From Lepidodermella squamata (lineage: Eukaryota; Gastrotricha): a stretch of 64,000 bases of DNA. The translations under genes and the position numbers were made by a program. The stretch is taken from NCBI GenBank assembly GCA_047495785.1, contig JBLDXI010000019.1:1054001-1118000 (forward strand). The letters are read 5' to 3'. The notes below the pieces were generated by a model, which had not been told where the DNA came from, did not search any database, and saw nothing but the letters and a program-made list of their open reading frames with translations. Below, piece by piece: positions 22,397 through 32,577 of this stretch; within the stretch, counting starts at the first letter, position 1, and every line of letters starts with the position of its first letter.

Positions 22397-23590
22397 ATGG
22401 ATCACGGCAAAACTATGGAAGAAGACGATTATGAAGCTCTGCCGGATACCGCGCCTTTCATCGTTCAAATAGCAGCTGGAAGCATGGCGGGTGTTGCCGA
22501 ACACTCGATCATGTACCCGTTCGACTGTGTGAAAACCCGGCTGCAAACCGGTGCTAGCGGCGTGCCACCTTCCACAGCCCCGCCCGTCATCAAGCACCAC
22601 TGCGGTGCGCATCGAAGCGTCCCGTTGTTGCCGAAAACTGTGAATAGCGGATCTGTTAAGGTGGCTTCTGAATCGCTGGTTTCAATTTTGGTGCGCATGT
22701 GGAGGGTCGAGGGCCCGTGGGCGATGACCCGGGGCCTGTCGGCTGCTGCGGCCGGGGCAGCGCCGGCGCACGCCCTCTACTACACGACGTATGAGCGCGC
22801 GAAGATATTCTTCGCGAATCAAATGCGGTCGAACTCGGCGTTGGCGGCGCCCCTCGCCCAGGCGGCGGCTGGGTGCTGCGCGACTGTGGTGCACGACGCG
22901 GTGATGAACCCGGCAGAGGTCATCAAGCAGCGCATGCAGCTGTCCGGCCCGGCCAAAGTAAGTGTGGCCCCTCTAGCTAGTACGAAATGCCACCAATTTG
23001 CGGGCCCGCAGTCGCCGGCCGCGCCTAATTTTCAGCAACTGCGCCTCAGCCACCACTTGCCGCCGACGCAGAACCAGCCGCCGCCGCCGACCACGTACAC
23101 GGGCTGCATCGACTGCGCTGTGAAAACGCTGCGAAATGAAGGCATTGTCGCTTTCTACCGATCTTACCCGACCCAATTGACAATGAACGTGCCATTCCAA
23201 GCCGCGCATTTCGTCATTTACGAATCCACGTTAAAATGGTTGAACCCGACGAAGCAGTACAACCCGTTCTACCACTCGATTGCCGGCGCGATCGGCGGGG
23301 CGTGTGCTGCCGCTTTGACAACGCCGCTCGACGTCTGCAAAACCCTGCTCAACACGCAGTGGTGCGTGAAATTGCACCCGGAGTTGATGAAACAGAACCA
23401 CATTTCCCCGAATGCGCCCTTGCCCGGTTTTAAGGCGGCTGCCCGTGCCATTTACGACTGCTTCGGCATGCGAGGCTTCTTCCGCGGCGCCACCGCCCGC
23501 ATGGTCATCCAAGCGCCGTCGACCGCAATATCGTGGACGGTGTACGAATTCTTCAAGCACCACCTCGTCCCGGCCGAAGCGGAGAATTGA
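22397..23590 (+). CDS. mfrn: Mitoferrin, mitochondrial iron carrier (SLC25A28/37 family)
   Basis: An intronless gene of 397 residues, markedly more GC-rich than its surroundings. It is a mitochondrial inner-membrane carrier importing iron for haem and Fe-S synthesis. Three Solcar repeats are visible by their signatures PFDCVKTRLQTGA, PAEVIKQRMQLSG and PLDVCKTLLNTQ. The N-terminal AAGSMAGVAEHSIMYPFDCVK and the YRSYPTQLTMNVPFQAAHF stretch are mitoferrin-typical. The loops inside repeats 1 and 2 are expanded, with a Pro/Gln-rich insert near residues 200-235. A T-rich TTTTTAG ends about 26 bases before the ATG. Confidence 0.93.
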   Translation: MDHGKTMEEDDYEALPDTAPFIVQIAAGSMAGVAEHSIMYPFDCVKTRLQTGASGVPPSTAPPVIKHHCGAHRSVPLLPKTVNSGSVKVASESLVSILVRMWRVEGPWAMTRGLSAAAAGAAPAHALYYTTYERAKIFFANQMRSNSALAAPLAQAAAGCCATVVHDAVMNPAEVIKQRMQLSGPAKVSVAPLASTKCHQFAGPQSPAAPNFQQLRLSHHLPPTQNQPPPPTTYTGCIDCAVKTLRNEGIVAFYRSYPTQLTMNVPFQAAHFVIYESTLKWLNPTKQYNPFYHSIAGAIGGACAAALTTPLDVCKTLLNTQWCVKLHPELMKQNHISPNAPLPGFKAAARAIYDCFGMRGFFRGATARMVIQAPSTAISWTVYEFFKHHLVPAEAEN

Positions 23591-25348
23591 CCTCGCCATA
23601 ATATACATAGCTTATTATAGTCAAAACTATATAAATCATTGTTACGGTTTAGCCCGTGTCCGTTTTTTGTTGAAAAGGGCGTTAAAATGAGCTAAGTCTT
23701 ACCGCACCATTATTTGTGTAAAATAATGCTATTTTTCCTGTTCTACTAGCGCCTTGTTATTATAGCTCACCCTGTGATTCTGCTGCTGTCAATTATATAA
23801 GAATTAAATATCAACTACCGATGATTTTTTTGCCTCTGCGTGTGAACAATGCACCAATCATACTATGTATATCATCCTCATGTAAATGAAGTCAACTCGA
23901 CAATTTGTTTTCTACGTGATCGATGTTGAAACGTTGACATGATAATATTAAGGTAGTTTTTTTAATCACGGCAGTGTGAATTGCGAATGAATGATGCGAG
24001 GTGGCTGCGTTGTGTGCAAAGGGGAAGATACGAAAATACAACATATAATGTTATTATTTACTGAGACAAAATTGGAAATATATGATGTCGATGATTGAAG
24101 GTTGGAAATAAATTGAATATTTTCTAAGCCGCGGTGTTTTTTTATGAGTGGAATGGGAAAAGTAATCAGTCCAATCCGAGTGTGTGTGTTTTAACCCTTT
24201 TATGACGAGTGGGAAAAAAGTTACTCCGGACTTGTAGATATAGAAATGGGGCGATTATCGAAGTATCGAATATTCCGTATGAATTCGAATAAAGGCCGCA
24301 GCGACTATTTTCCTGATTTTTTGAAACGCGGCGATGATTCGGATGCAGCCTTTATCCCCGCTCTGTAATTGTCTCTTATTAAACTGATCAATGATGAGCT
24401 TTCCAAGTGTCATAGGCGCCTTCGCTAGTTATTTGCTACAAGTTTAGCGGCGTTGATTCAAGAAAATACAGTAGTACATCGAAAGTCTAGGATAGAATAT
24501 GGTGGAGACACTTCATAAAATGGGGTACCGTTCGAAAACTGAGACTAAAACAAAGTAGACTACAACATCGGAAACACAAGTGGGATTCATTGGCTCATGA
24601 GAAGTTTTAGCGATGGCAACCAGTTACGATCAAATTTAGCAAACGCTTCATCACAGGATCTCATAGCTTCGTAGAGATCAGATTTAAAGCTGGTTAATCT
24701 GATCTCTACGAATAGCTGTTATCAACCAGCTTTCGAACGACACCCCACACATGGAGCCTCCACCCTCCGCACCCAACTATTATATTTACTTATGCTATGG
24801 CGAAGTAGTCTCAAAGATGGAATGGTAATCCAAAGTCTAAGCACCTATATGTCCCAATATTCCGAAGCTCGTCTGTAAGCTGAAATTTTCCATGATGCTT
24901 GTGCATTCACAGTGCATTCAAAGCTTTTGCCATGCCTCCAAAACTGTTGATAGGATAAATAGCAGGTCAAATGGCCAGAAAAAACGGGGGACATCACGTG
25001 ACTCCATTCACGACACATGAGTCAAAAAGTCAACTTTGTCATTTTATAACAATATTTGGCGAAGGAGATTGGAATAGAAGCGGATGCATAAGATGCAATA
25101 GAACAATCTAAACCGCAAGAAGATGATATTTTTTTCATAATCCATAATGATCAAGTAAAGTGCGCAATAAAAAATAAGCATGGATATTTACGCCGGATTT
25201 CCTTTGTTCAGAACTCGGTAAATACCGCTGCATAGGCTCATGTCGTGCTCATCAGATTTGTCCGATTAAGGTCAGGAAGCCAATGGAGACGTTAGGTTGC
25301 TCATCTCGCATTCAACCGATTTTCTTCCTGGAATAAACTACCTGAATT
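23591..25348. other. Long intergenic region with a nested inverted-repeat structure
   Basis: About 1.75 kb between mitoferrin and the secreted-protein gene. The first few hundred bases are probably mitoferrin 3'UTR. The only clear structure is the overlapping pair of perfect inverted repeats at 24668-24733. No ORF with similarity was found. Confidence 0.5.
24668..24733. repeat. Overlapping perfect inverted repeats (pseudoknot-like A-B-A'-B')
   Basis: A 17-base arm at 24668-24684 (TTCGTAGAGATCAGATT) is perfectly complementary to 24696-24712, leaving an 11-base loop. Ten bases of that loop (24686-24695, AAAGCTGGTT) are perfectly complementary to 24724-24733 (AACCAGCTTT). The order A-B-A'-B' allows either an H-type pseudoknot or a switch between hairpins, in RNA from either strand. 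No gene is recognised here. Confidence 0.75.
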
Positions 25349-26761
25349 ATGAAGACTATTGCCCTTTGCGCAATCTTGTTCTTGGCTGGAGGTATTATTT
25401 CTATTCAACTAATTTGAGGTGCATTATACTCTGTTTTATTACAGCTAACGCCTTCCCACCCCATGGAGATCGCTCTGGCGGTCCCGGTCATCGCATGGGC
25501 TTCATGAATGAGATGGGGCATTGTAAGAGCAAATTTGACAACAAAATCGACACCTGCCTTGCTAACAGTGACGAAAAAGCCACCGTCGCCATCATCTTTG
25601 CATACAACTCCGATGTCACTAAAGACGTTCAGGAGCGCCTTGCAAACTGCAAGCCTCCAGCTGATCAACAGGACAAAGCTGCCGAGAAAGGCTGGCAACA
25701 GCGCGACAAGTTCTTACAGGTTTTGAAGGAAGGCCAGGCTTCAGGAATCAATACCATGTTCGGCTTGAAGAGGGCCCAACTCGCTGCTGAATTAGTCGAT
25801 TATATCTCTGAAGGCTTTATTGATAGACAGGTCTCTGTCGCTCTCGTCACTGAGAAGGACGGTTATTACTGCAACGGCGGCGACAAGTTAGACGCAGACT
25901 GGACCTCTAAGACTGAAGATCAAACTGAAGAGGCAAACAAAGCCAATAAGGAAAAGTTCCGCGCGCTGTTCGGTGATCGTTCTCGCGAAGAACGAAACAA
26001 CAGAACCCAAGGTTACGCGCGGTTTCGTCGTGACGTCAAGAAGCCTAGCAACATAACCAAGCCCGATGGCGATCATAAGTCTGGTAACTTCAGCAAGCCC
26101 GATGGCGATCACAAGTCTGGTCCTCCGAAGGCTGGTGCCCCTCCGAAGCTTGGTGCTCCTCCGAAAGCTGGTGCCCCTCCGAAAGCCGATGGCGCTTCGA
26201 TGCCAAAGCCACCTCCAGGCAAGCCTCCAGGCAAGCCTCCAGGCAAGCCCCCAGGCATGCCGCCAGGCCGCGACGACGAACATAGCAGCGAAGAGGGTCA
26301 TAGCGGAGAAGAGGGTCATCGAGGACCTAAGCCATTGAGGTCTAACATTGCTAATATCACCAAGTTTGGCCTGAGTGCCCAGGCTCTCGGTCAGGCTCTT
26401 CCTTCACGTGAGCTTTTTCCTGGAATTATAAATTAAAAAATCCATTTTCTGTTTTATAGCCTGCTCGAAGAATAAACCAAAGGCTGCTACTTGTACCATT
26501 TTAATCGCCGCAGGCGGTAAGTTCGACGGGAAGGCTGACATTACCATTGATGTTGATGGCCGTATCTCTGCTGAGAGTACCACCTATGATGGTAGCGTGC
26601 TCGTTGCCGAGCCCCCGCAGGCTATCCGCGCTTTGATGCCGATCGTCCGTCAGCGCCTGTGCGAGTGCCTTCGCGCAAAGGCCTCAACCAACAAATCTAA
26701 CGTTGCCCCGGCTGCCGCCAAGCAGGCTGCACCCCCAAAGAAGAATGATAAGAACAACTGA
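25349..26761 (+). CDS. Secreted Cys-containing protein with Gly/Pro/Lys-rich middle; family not recognised
   Basis: Three exons: 25349-25391, 25445-26407 and 26460-26761, all in frame; 435 residues. The N-terminus MKTIALCAILFLAGANAFPP is a textbook signal peptide split by the first intron. Residues 30-200 form a helical, Cys-poor domain with cysteines in GHCKSKF, DTCLAN, ANCKPP and YYCNGG. A dibasic FRRDVKK precedes tandem repeats: three KPDGDHKSG-like, several APPKxG, then PPGK units. An acidic Glu/Ser/His stretch follows, then a second small domain with Cys (CSKNKPKAATC, LCECL). Codon use is strongly biased to C-ending and AAG codons, suggesting high expression. A matrix, mucus, adhesive or house-type structural protein is possible, but that is inference. 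Confidence 0.75.
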
Positions 26762-26994
26762 AATCAAGCAGGCTCTTCATCTTCCGTCTCTTATCTTCTA
26801 TGACTAGTGACTAGCTTGATGCTGAAAGACTGGTTTAAATCCCCGAACTTATCAACTTGATCATCAATCTTTTGAAATGGTTTTATTCACATTTAATTTG
26901 AATAAATACTGTTGACCAGTGAACCACATGACGATTATCACTTTAAAATCCAATAAAGACCTTCTAACCACGGCAAACGCCGCCGAGTCATCTC

Positions 26995-29649
26995 TCAACT
27001 CGTCTCGTCTTGTTCAGAAAGACTATCAAGCGCTGCAGTGAATTGCATGGCTTCCACGAGAGAATCCTTAAACAGTCGGAGAACCTGCTCGTAGTAGATT
27101 TTAGGGGCCTACAATGGTTATAATATAAGTCATCATAAATATTCATATATTAGAAAATTATTTACCGAAGCTTTCATCTGGGCTAGGCCATAGATTGATT
27201 TCCCATCTAACCGTGACAACTGAGGGTCAGAAATCAAATGCCCGAGACCTTCAGATTGCATCCATTTCTGGACTATTTGAGAGGACCAGGATCTTATCCT
27301 TACAAAATGTGCTGGCACTCCTCTTTGGTTTTTCTCAGTGCCAGACGAGAGGGTAAGATGCAGCAATTGTGACAGTTGACTGATTGCTTGAAGCGAAACA
27401 CTAGATGTATTTGAAGAAACTTCGAAATCTACTGATGTTTGAGTTTTCGACCGGGAAGTCAAGGCAGAAGCGCTGGAGACAGTACTTTTCCGATTGATTG
27501 CAGAATTACCAGAGACGACAGAAAACGCGCCTGAATCTGCAACATCACTTGACTGCTCGACTACTGCAGCTTTACTTGGGCAGAGGGAATCGATTTCACA
27601 TAGTACTTTCGGAAGCACAGCGTCGAATTGCATCTCCTCCATCGAGAAATCAACGTAAAGTTTCGAGCCAATGATAATTCCCAACCAACCAGTTGGCTGA
27701 TATCGGTATTGAAAGTTCAGCGGAACGAATGGTTTCCTTAAATTGAACACGTATTCAGCTTCCGCCCGGCAGTTATTCGATTGTTTATAAGCCTCGCTGT
27801 AACAAATCAGCACGCAACTCGCGTCTTCTACAGCCCTAGCCATCGCCTCAAGGGTAGAGCCATGCATTCTGTCTACGTCTATCCAAACGTTGTGGCCATT
27901 GGCGACAAGATAATCTTTTATACGCAAGACAAGCTCTTGATGTTTCCAACAATAACTGATGAAAATGTGGCCCTTCGAACGCTCGGCATCCTCCTCAACC
28001 GCCTCTTCGACGTCACTGCCATCCTCAGAATGATGAGCAGTTACAACAAGCGACGGATTAGCAACGGATGGTTTCCTTTTCGGCTTTAACGTGCAAGTCT
28101 GAAGCCCGACTCGGCCCATTTGGATGTATTCTAAAGCTCGGCGACTTTTATCGCGATTTTCTTCGTTCGTCGACGTCTCGGCAATTTTTTTCAACGCATC
28201 TATGCAGCCCTCGGTTTCTATAATTCTCTGACGAATCAGCTCACAGAAGGACAAAGCCCATATGCAATCGATTGCTCTTTGCTGTTCTAGGTCAATCCAG
28301 GAATTCGCCAATTTAACGAGAATTGGCAGGGCGCCGCTATCAACAATCTATTAAAGAGATATATAGCTTGAAAATATCGCGATTAAGAACCGTAATACCG
28401 CCTGCTTATTGTAATCGCAAACTGCCAAGTAGGTCAAACTCTCGACAAGCTCCTCTGTAGAAAATCCCATGTAAGTGCGAAAATGGCTATCCAAGGCCTT
28501 TTCCAAGCATTTAATCAACTTGGAAATCACCCCTGTATAAATTAAAATTATTTAAAAAAGTTGAATTAAAGTTGATGCATCGGATACCAAATTTGTCCAA
28601 GTAAGTTTGCGCTACGGCTGATTCGTCCAGAATGCAAGCTACAGAAGCCAGGGCGCTGATTTGAAGCTTCTCGTCTATCTCACCACCGAGGTAAAATTTC
28701 AGAGCGAACACGGCGCCGGCCTTGTCGAATTGCTCTTGTGATTCAGGCAACTTGGCAATATTGTGAATGATGCATAACGCGGTTTCAACCAAATGTTTCA
28801 TGTATTTTTCCGTCTGATATTATTTAACAAGGTAAAATAAATCATCCATTTGAAATTGGGACAAGGCATTATACCTTTGAAGATGGTGGGTGAAGGACAG
28901 AATTTTGGAATTTTTCATCAGCGACAATTCTCGTCAATTGTACGACGATGCCTTTATCCATTAGAATCTTTCAATCGAAACAGTTATTTTCATACGTTTT
29001 TGAGAATAAGAATTATTAAGCGGCCTTACATAACATGCTCTGGAGTTGCAATCGGTTATCGTTGTTAAAATGTTGTTTAGTATCAGGTTCGCTGGAGCGA
29101 CACTGTCGCAGCCATTAAATTCGATAGCTTCCACGAACAAATCTATCAAAAATTCCAATAAAAATCCAGTGGTTTTTACAATCTTTGGAAATTATTTTTA
29201 CCCAGCAAACCAGCGTCAATAAGTTGATCAACAATTTTTCGCCGAGACGGCGGGCAGATCATGTTGATCGAATCCTCGAAATTTATAACGTGCCTCAGTG
29301 ACTCAATCTCCAGTAGCTTTGAGATCTGATACTCGCGGACATTTCCATCGATTGGGGCTTCATCGGGGTCGACAGCAAGCCTAAGCTTTTCAATATAATC
29401 CAAAGTTTCAGCTGTATATTCCTCCTGTGATTTCTCTGGAGCGTTGTTTTCCGATGCTTCCTTAGAATCACCCTGCGGCGATTCAGATTGTTGAGATGAT
29501 TCCGATTCATAACCTGATTGGTTTTCATCCGTAAGTGGATCAGCATGCTCAACAGTAGAGCCTATCTCATCATTTGTTGCAGATATATCTCTCTCGCTGG
29601 TGTTCAATTCAGCGGAATTACTATCTTCTCGAAGATCCGTCGCAGACAT
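26995..29649 (-). CDS. ARM-TIR-SAM protein (TIR domain protein, copy 1)
   Basis: Seven exons: 29649-29202, 29142-29030, 28967-28875, 28813-28588, 28532-28399, 28347-27166 and 27108-26995; all phases fit and the product is 769 residues. A disordered acidic N-terminus (1-95) is followed by armadillo-like helical repeats (about 110-420; IVDSGALPILVKLAN is typical). The TIR domain at about 460-575 begins GHIFISYCWKHQ and includes VWIDVDRM, VLICYSEAYK and CRAEAEYVF, which keeps the glutamate position used by NAD-cleaving TIRs. A SAM-like domain at the C-terminus (IVQKWMQSEGLGHLI) ends the protein. SARM1 has ARM-SAM-SAM-TIR, so this order differs. Such TIR proteins are associated with innate immune or NAD+-consuming signalling. 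A paralogue lies at 46383-50103. Confidence 0.82.
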
Positions 29650-30553
29650 TAAGCTGGAAAAACCAAAACTCAGAGTGAAAAAATGAGAACAAGTAAATTG
29701 TGAACCGTTTTTATCATTTTTATTGCCCAAAATATAGAAAGATAATAATTCCGCCCACTCGACTTTTGACTTGTTCTCGCCTTTTCTCGAAAACTTCTTT
29801 TCTGAAAAGATAAGCCCGAGTATAAGACGCACTTGAAGCTTTACTGTTCAGCTGCACCCAATCGCAAGTTTCGCGAAACATTCTTTTTATCCTCCGAATT
29901 AGGTCACGGAGGCAAAAATGATAGAAAACAGTGATTCATTCGCCTATCCCGAACGCTCGTCCAAGTGACATAGTTGAGATTGAGTTAATATTTACACGGG
30001 TTTTTTTTGTCTGAAATCATCCCTAGGATTCTAGTTCCGACACGTTCCAGGTCCCAGAAATAATCCGGATTCGGTATTTTTTAGCTTTATAATCCGAATT
30101 ATGTTGACAATAGGCTACGTATGGCCTCTAAAATAATGATAAAAATAATAAAGCTTTGCCATTTTGTCTTGATTAACTCATTGCACAATTTCATTGCTTG
30201 CAGGAATAGCTGAAAGATGAAAACAGGCAGTTGAAAGTAGAACTCAAATGCTAATCGACTTGGATGACATCAATATAATGGCTGGGGTTGTGGAGCGTGT
30301 TCCTATATTTGGCTGCCAATTGTTTAACGCCCGCTACCTTTTCGACCGGAACCATCGATTTATACCCGTTTTAACAGTTGAGGACATCCCGCAAATATTG
30401 CCTATAAACAAAGAGGAAAACTTCCTATTTTCTGATTGATTCAGTAATGTTTTCAGAGTAAATATTTTGAACAGTATCTTGTATCATTTTGGCAAATAAA
30501 ATCTTACTGATGCCCCAGTTTTCATATTAACTAAAAATTGATGAGAATTTTGA
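29650..30553. other. Divergent intergenic region
   Basis: About 900 bases between the ARM-TIR-SAM gene (minus) and the cys-loop receptor (plus). It contains one small uncertain ORF (30248-30439). A T-run (TTTTTTTT) occurs near 30001-30008. Nothing else was recognised. Confidence 0.45.
30248..30439 (+). CDS. Small uncertain ORF, 63 codons
   Basis: It has an ATG start and a complete frame. A pyrimidine-rich TTGCTTGCAG lies about 35 bases upstream, so it could be the exon of a small gene. The sequence is balanced in composition (GVVERVPIFGCQLFNARYLF), not low-complexity, but matches no family I know. It ends 114 bases before the receptor gene on the same strand. It could equally be chance. Confidence 0.25.
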   Translation: MLIDLDDINIMAGVVERVPIFGCQLFNARYLFDRNHRFIPVLTVEDIPQILPINKEENFLFSD

Positions 30554-32335
30554 ATGTTGCTGGGATCCATTAGTGTCCTATTCGCCTTGATCAATGGCGC
30601 CAATGGTCGTTACGACCTCGGAGATTGCGCTGGCGTTGGTAAAATTAACCACCCCATGTTAATTCCCATGATGCTATACACATCGAATTCACAGGAATGT
30701 CAGAGCATGACGTTTTTTCCTACATACTGAAAAACTACTCCAAAGAAGTAAGGCCACGTGTCAGCTTTCGTGATCCCGTCACAGTTTCAATTCAATACGC
30801 ACTCAATCGCATAACTGATTTCGTACGACTACAACTTTTTGTGCCTCGTATTTTAGAATCTCCTTTATTTCAATTCCAGGCAGAAAATGACAATATTCTT
30901 ATTTTAACCGGCTACTTCGTACTGGTTTGAAATGCATAAATCTATCAAATTTTCGGCACACAGGTGTTGTTTTAATTAGTCTTGGAAGGATGAATATTTG
31001 TCGTGGCATACGTCATTTCCGCACAATTGTGTCACTGAACTGGCAGTTCATCCGAGTTTTGTCTGGCTGCCAGATTTGGTTATCTTGAACGATGCCGTAA
31101 ATCTTTAAAATAACATTGGTAACTGCCTCAATTCAAGTTTTGCAATATAGGGTACTCGCGACGCATTCCTAACCGTTGCGCATCAGCAATCTATTAGAGT
31201 CACATTGACTAGTAAAGGAGAGGCTTCTTACGACCCTTTCGGCTCTATGGCTGTCACTTGTGAAGTCGACCTACGATACTTCCCTTTCGACAAACAAGTA
31301 AATCTACTGTTACTTCAATCCGCCAACGCTTATTTTTTCTGATAAGATCTGCAATATTAGGGTGGAAAGTAGCAGCTATACGGAAAATCTGCAACATTTC
31401 GTATTGACTAGCGTTCCCTTCGTCCTAGTTGAAAAGCTGTGGGCAGAAAATATGCGCTGGAGAGTGGTTAACAACTTCACTTATTTGGAATCCGTTATCT
31501 ACCCAAGTTTCGAGGATCAGTCATTCTCAAACGTAACTCAAGCTTCAAAAAAATAATCAACTATTATTTTACGGTTTTTGAAATATTCAGGTAGTGTTTT
31601 CTTTGGTGCTGAAGAGGAAAACACTGTACTATTGGGTTACAATGATAGCCCCAAGTCTTACTATTGCACTAATGGAATTCGTCACATTCTCTATGCCGTT
31701 GGCTGATACTAACAAGTTCCTATTTTCCATAACGTGTCTCCTAGCTTATTCGGTTTTCGAGGTTTGTGACATCGGCTGTTTTGACGTCACCTTGGAATTT
31801 ATATTTTTTTCCGGTAGATGATGATCAATGATAGTATGCCGCGTAACTCGAGCGACCACGTTCCGTTATTGGCGATTTTCATCTCATTGCAGGTAAATCT
31901 AATTTTTAAAGAAGTGCTACCTTTACCTGATTTGTTTAGATGTTGTACATTGCTGTCATTCCTCTGATTGGAGAAGGTCTAGTTTTTGTCTTCATTTGTT
32001 ACGGTCGACATTCACAGGTAATCTATTGAAGTACATGCGCTTTTGAATATTATTTCTTTCTATTCCTATAGGATCCGCCATCTCTCTGCCTATTTAAGGT
32101 GGCTCAGTGTATAGGGCTATTAATAGGCCTGAAATTTAACAGTGACGTCATGCCAATGTGTTACGGTTCATACATTCCATCCATTGGATCGGCCAGTAAT
32201 ATCGCTGATTTTTCGAACGCGTTCAATTCAAAAAAGTGGCTCTTCATCGCCCGAGTTTTGGAACGATTCAACTTTTTCCTCTACGCCTTTTTAGTTTTCG
32301 CAACTCCTGTCATCATGTTTCTCGTGTACAATTAG
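30554..32335 (+). CDS. Cys-loop ligand-gated ion channel subunit (nicotinic-receptor-like)
   Basis: Ten exons: 30554-30638, 30695-30822, 30880-30924, 30980-31096, 31151-31297, 31347-31532, 31591-31761, 31818-31892, 31940-32017 and 32072-32335; 431 residues. After a signal peptide the extracellular domain carries SWKDEYLSW and WLPDLVILND, then the diagnostic Cys-loop with exactly 13 residues between cysteines (CEVDLRYFPFDKQIC). Four membrane segments follow: YYWVTMIAPSLTIALMEF, SITCLLAYSVFEMMI, LLAIFISLQMLYIAVIP and FFLYAFLVFATPVIMFL. There are no vicinal cysteines in the C-loop, so it is not an alpha-type nicotinic subunit. Pore residues of M2 are unusual, lacking the common Glu/Leu rings. 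The ligand cannot be predicted. Confidence 0.87.
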
Positions 32336-32577
32336 ATGAAAAACTTTGATTGCAATGTATTTATTTCATCGGTTGTAATGTTATGAGTAAATATCAAGTA
32401 ATTGTATAATATTGTATGAAAAACTGAATTGAGCGTTGCACTGGATTGAAGATTTTGATCAAATCGTAGATTCACCGGCTTTGAGTAAATATTAAGAAAT
32501 CGAATACAACCAAATGTCATGGCACGTAGGGAAAAAACATAACAAAAAATCATCAAGTCCATGCTACAAGCAAATAT

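Noticed and set aside
22973-23209. Arg-rich antisense frames within mitoferrin
   Set aside because: The GC-rich coding sequence of mitoferrin generates long Arg-rich shadows on the other strand; no independent evidence.
30001-30130. T-run and TCCGG-like sequence near 30.0 kb as a mobile-element end
   Set aside because: No inverted or direct repeat partner and no ORF were found, so it is not supportable.
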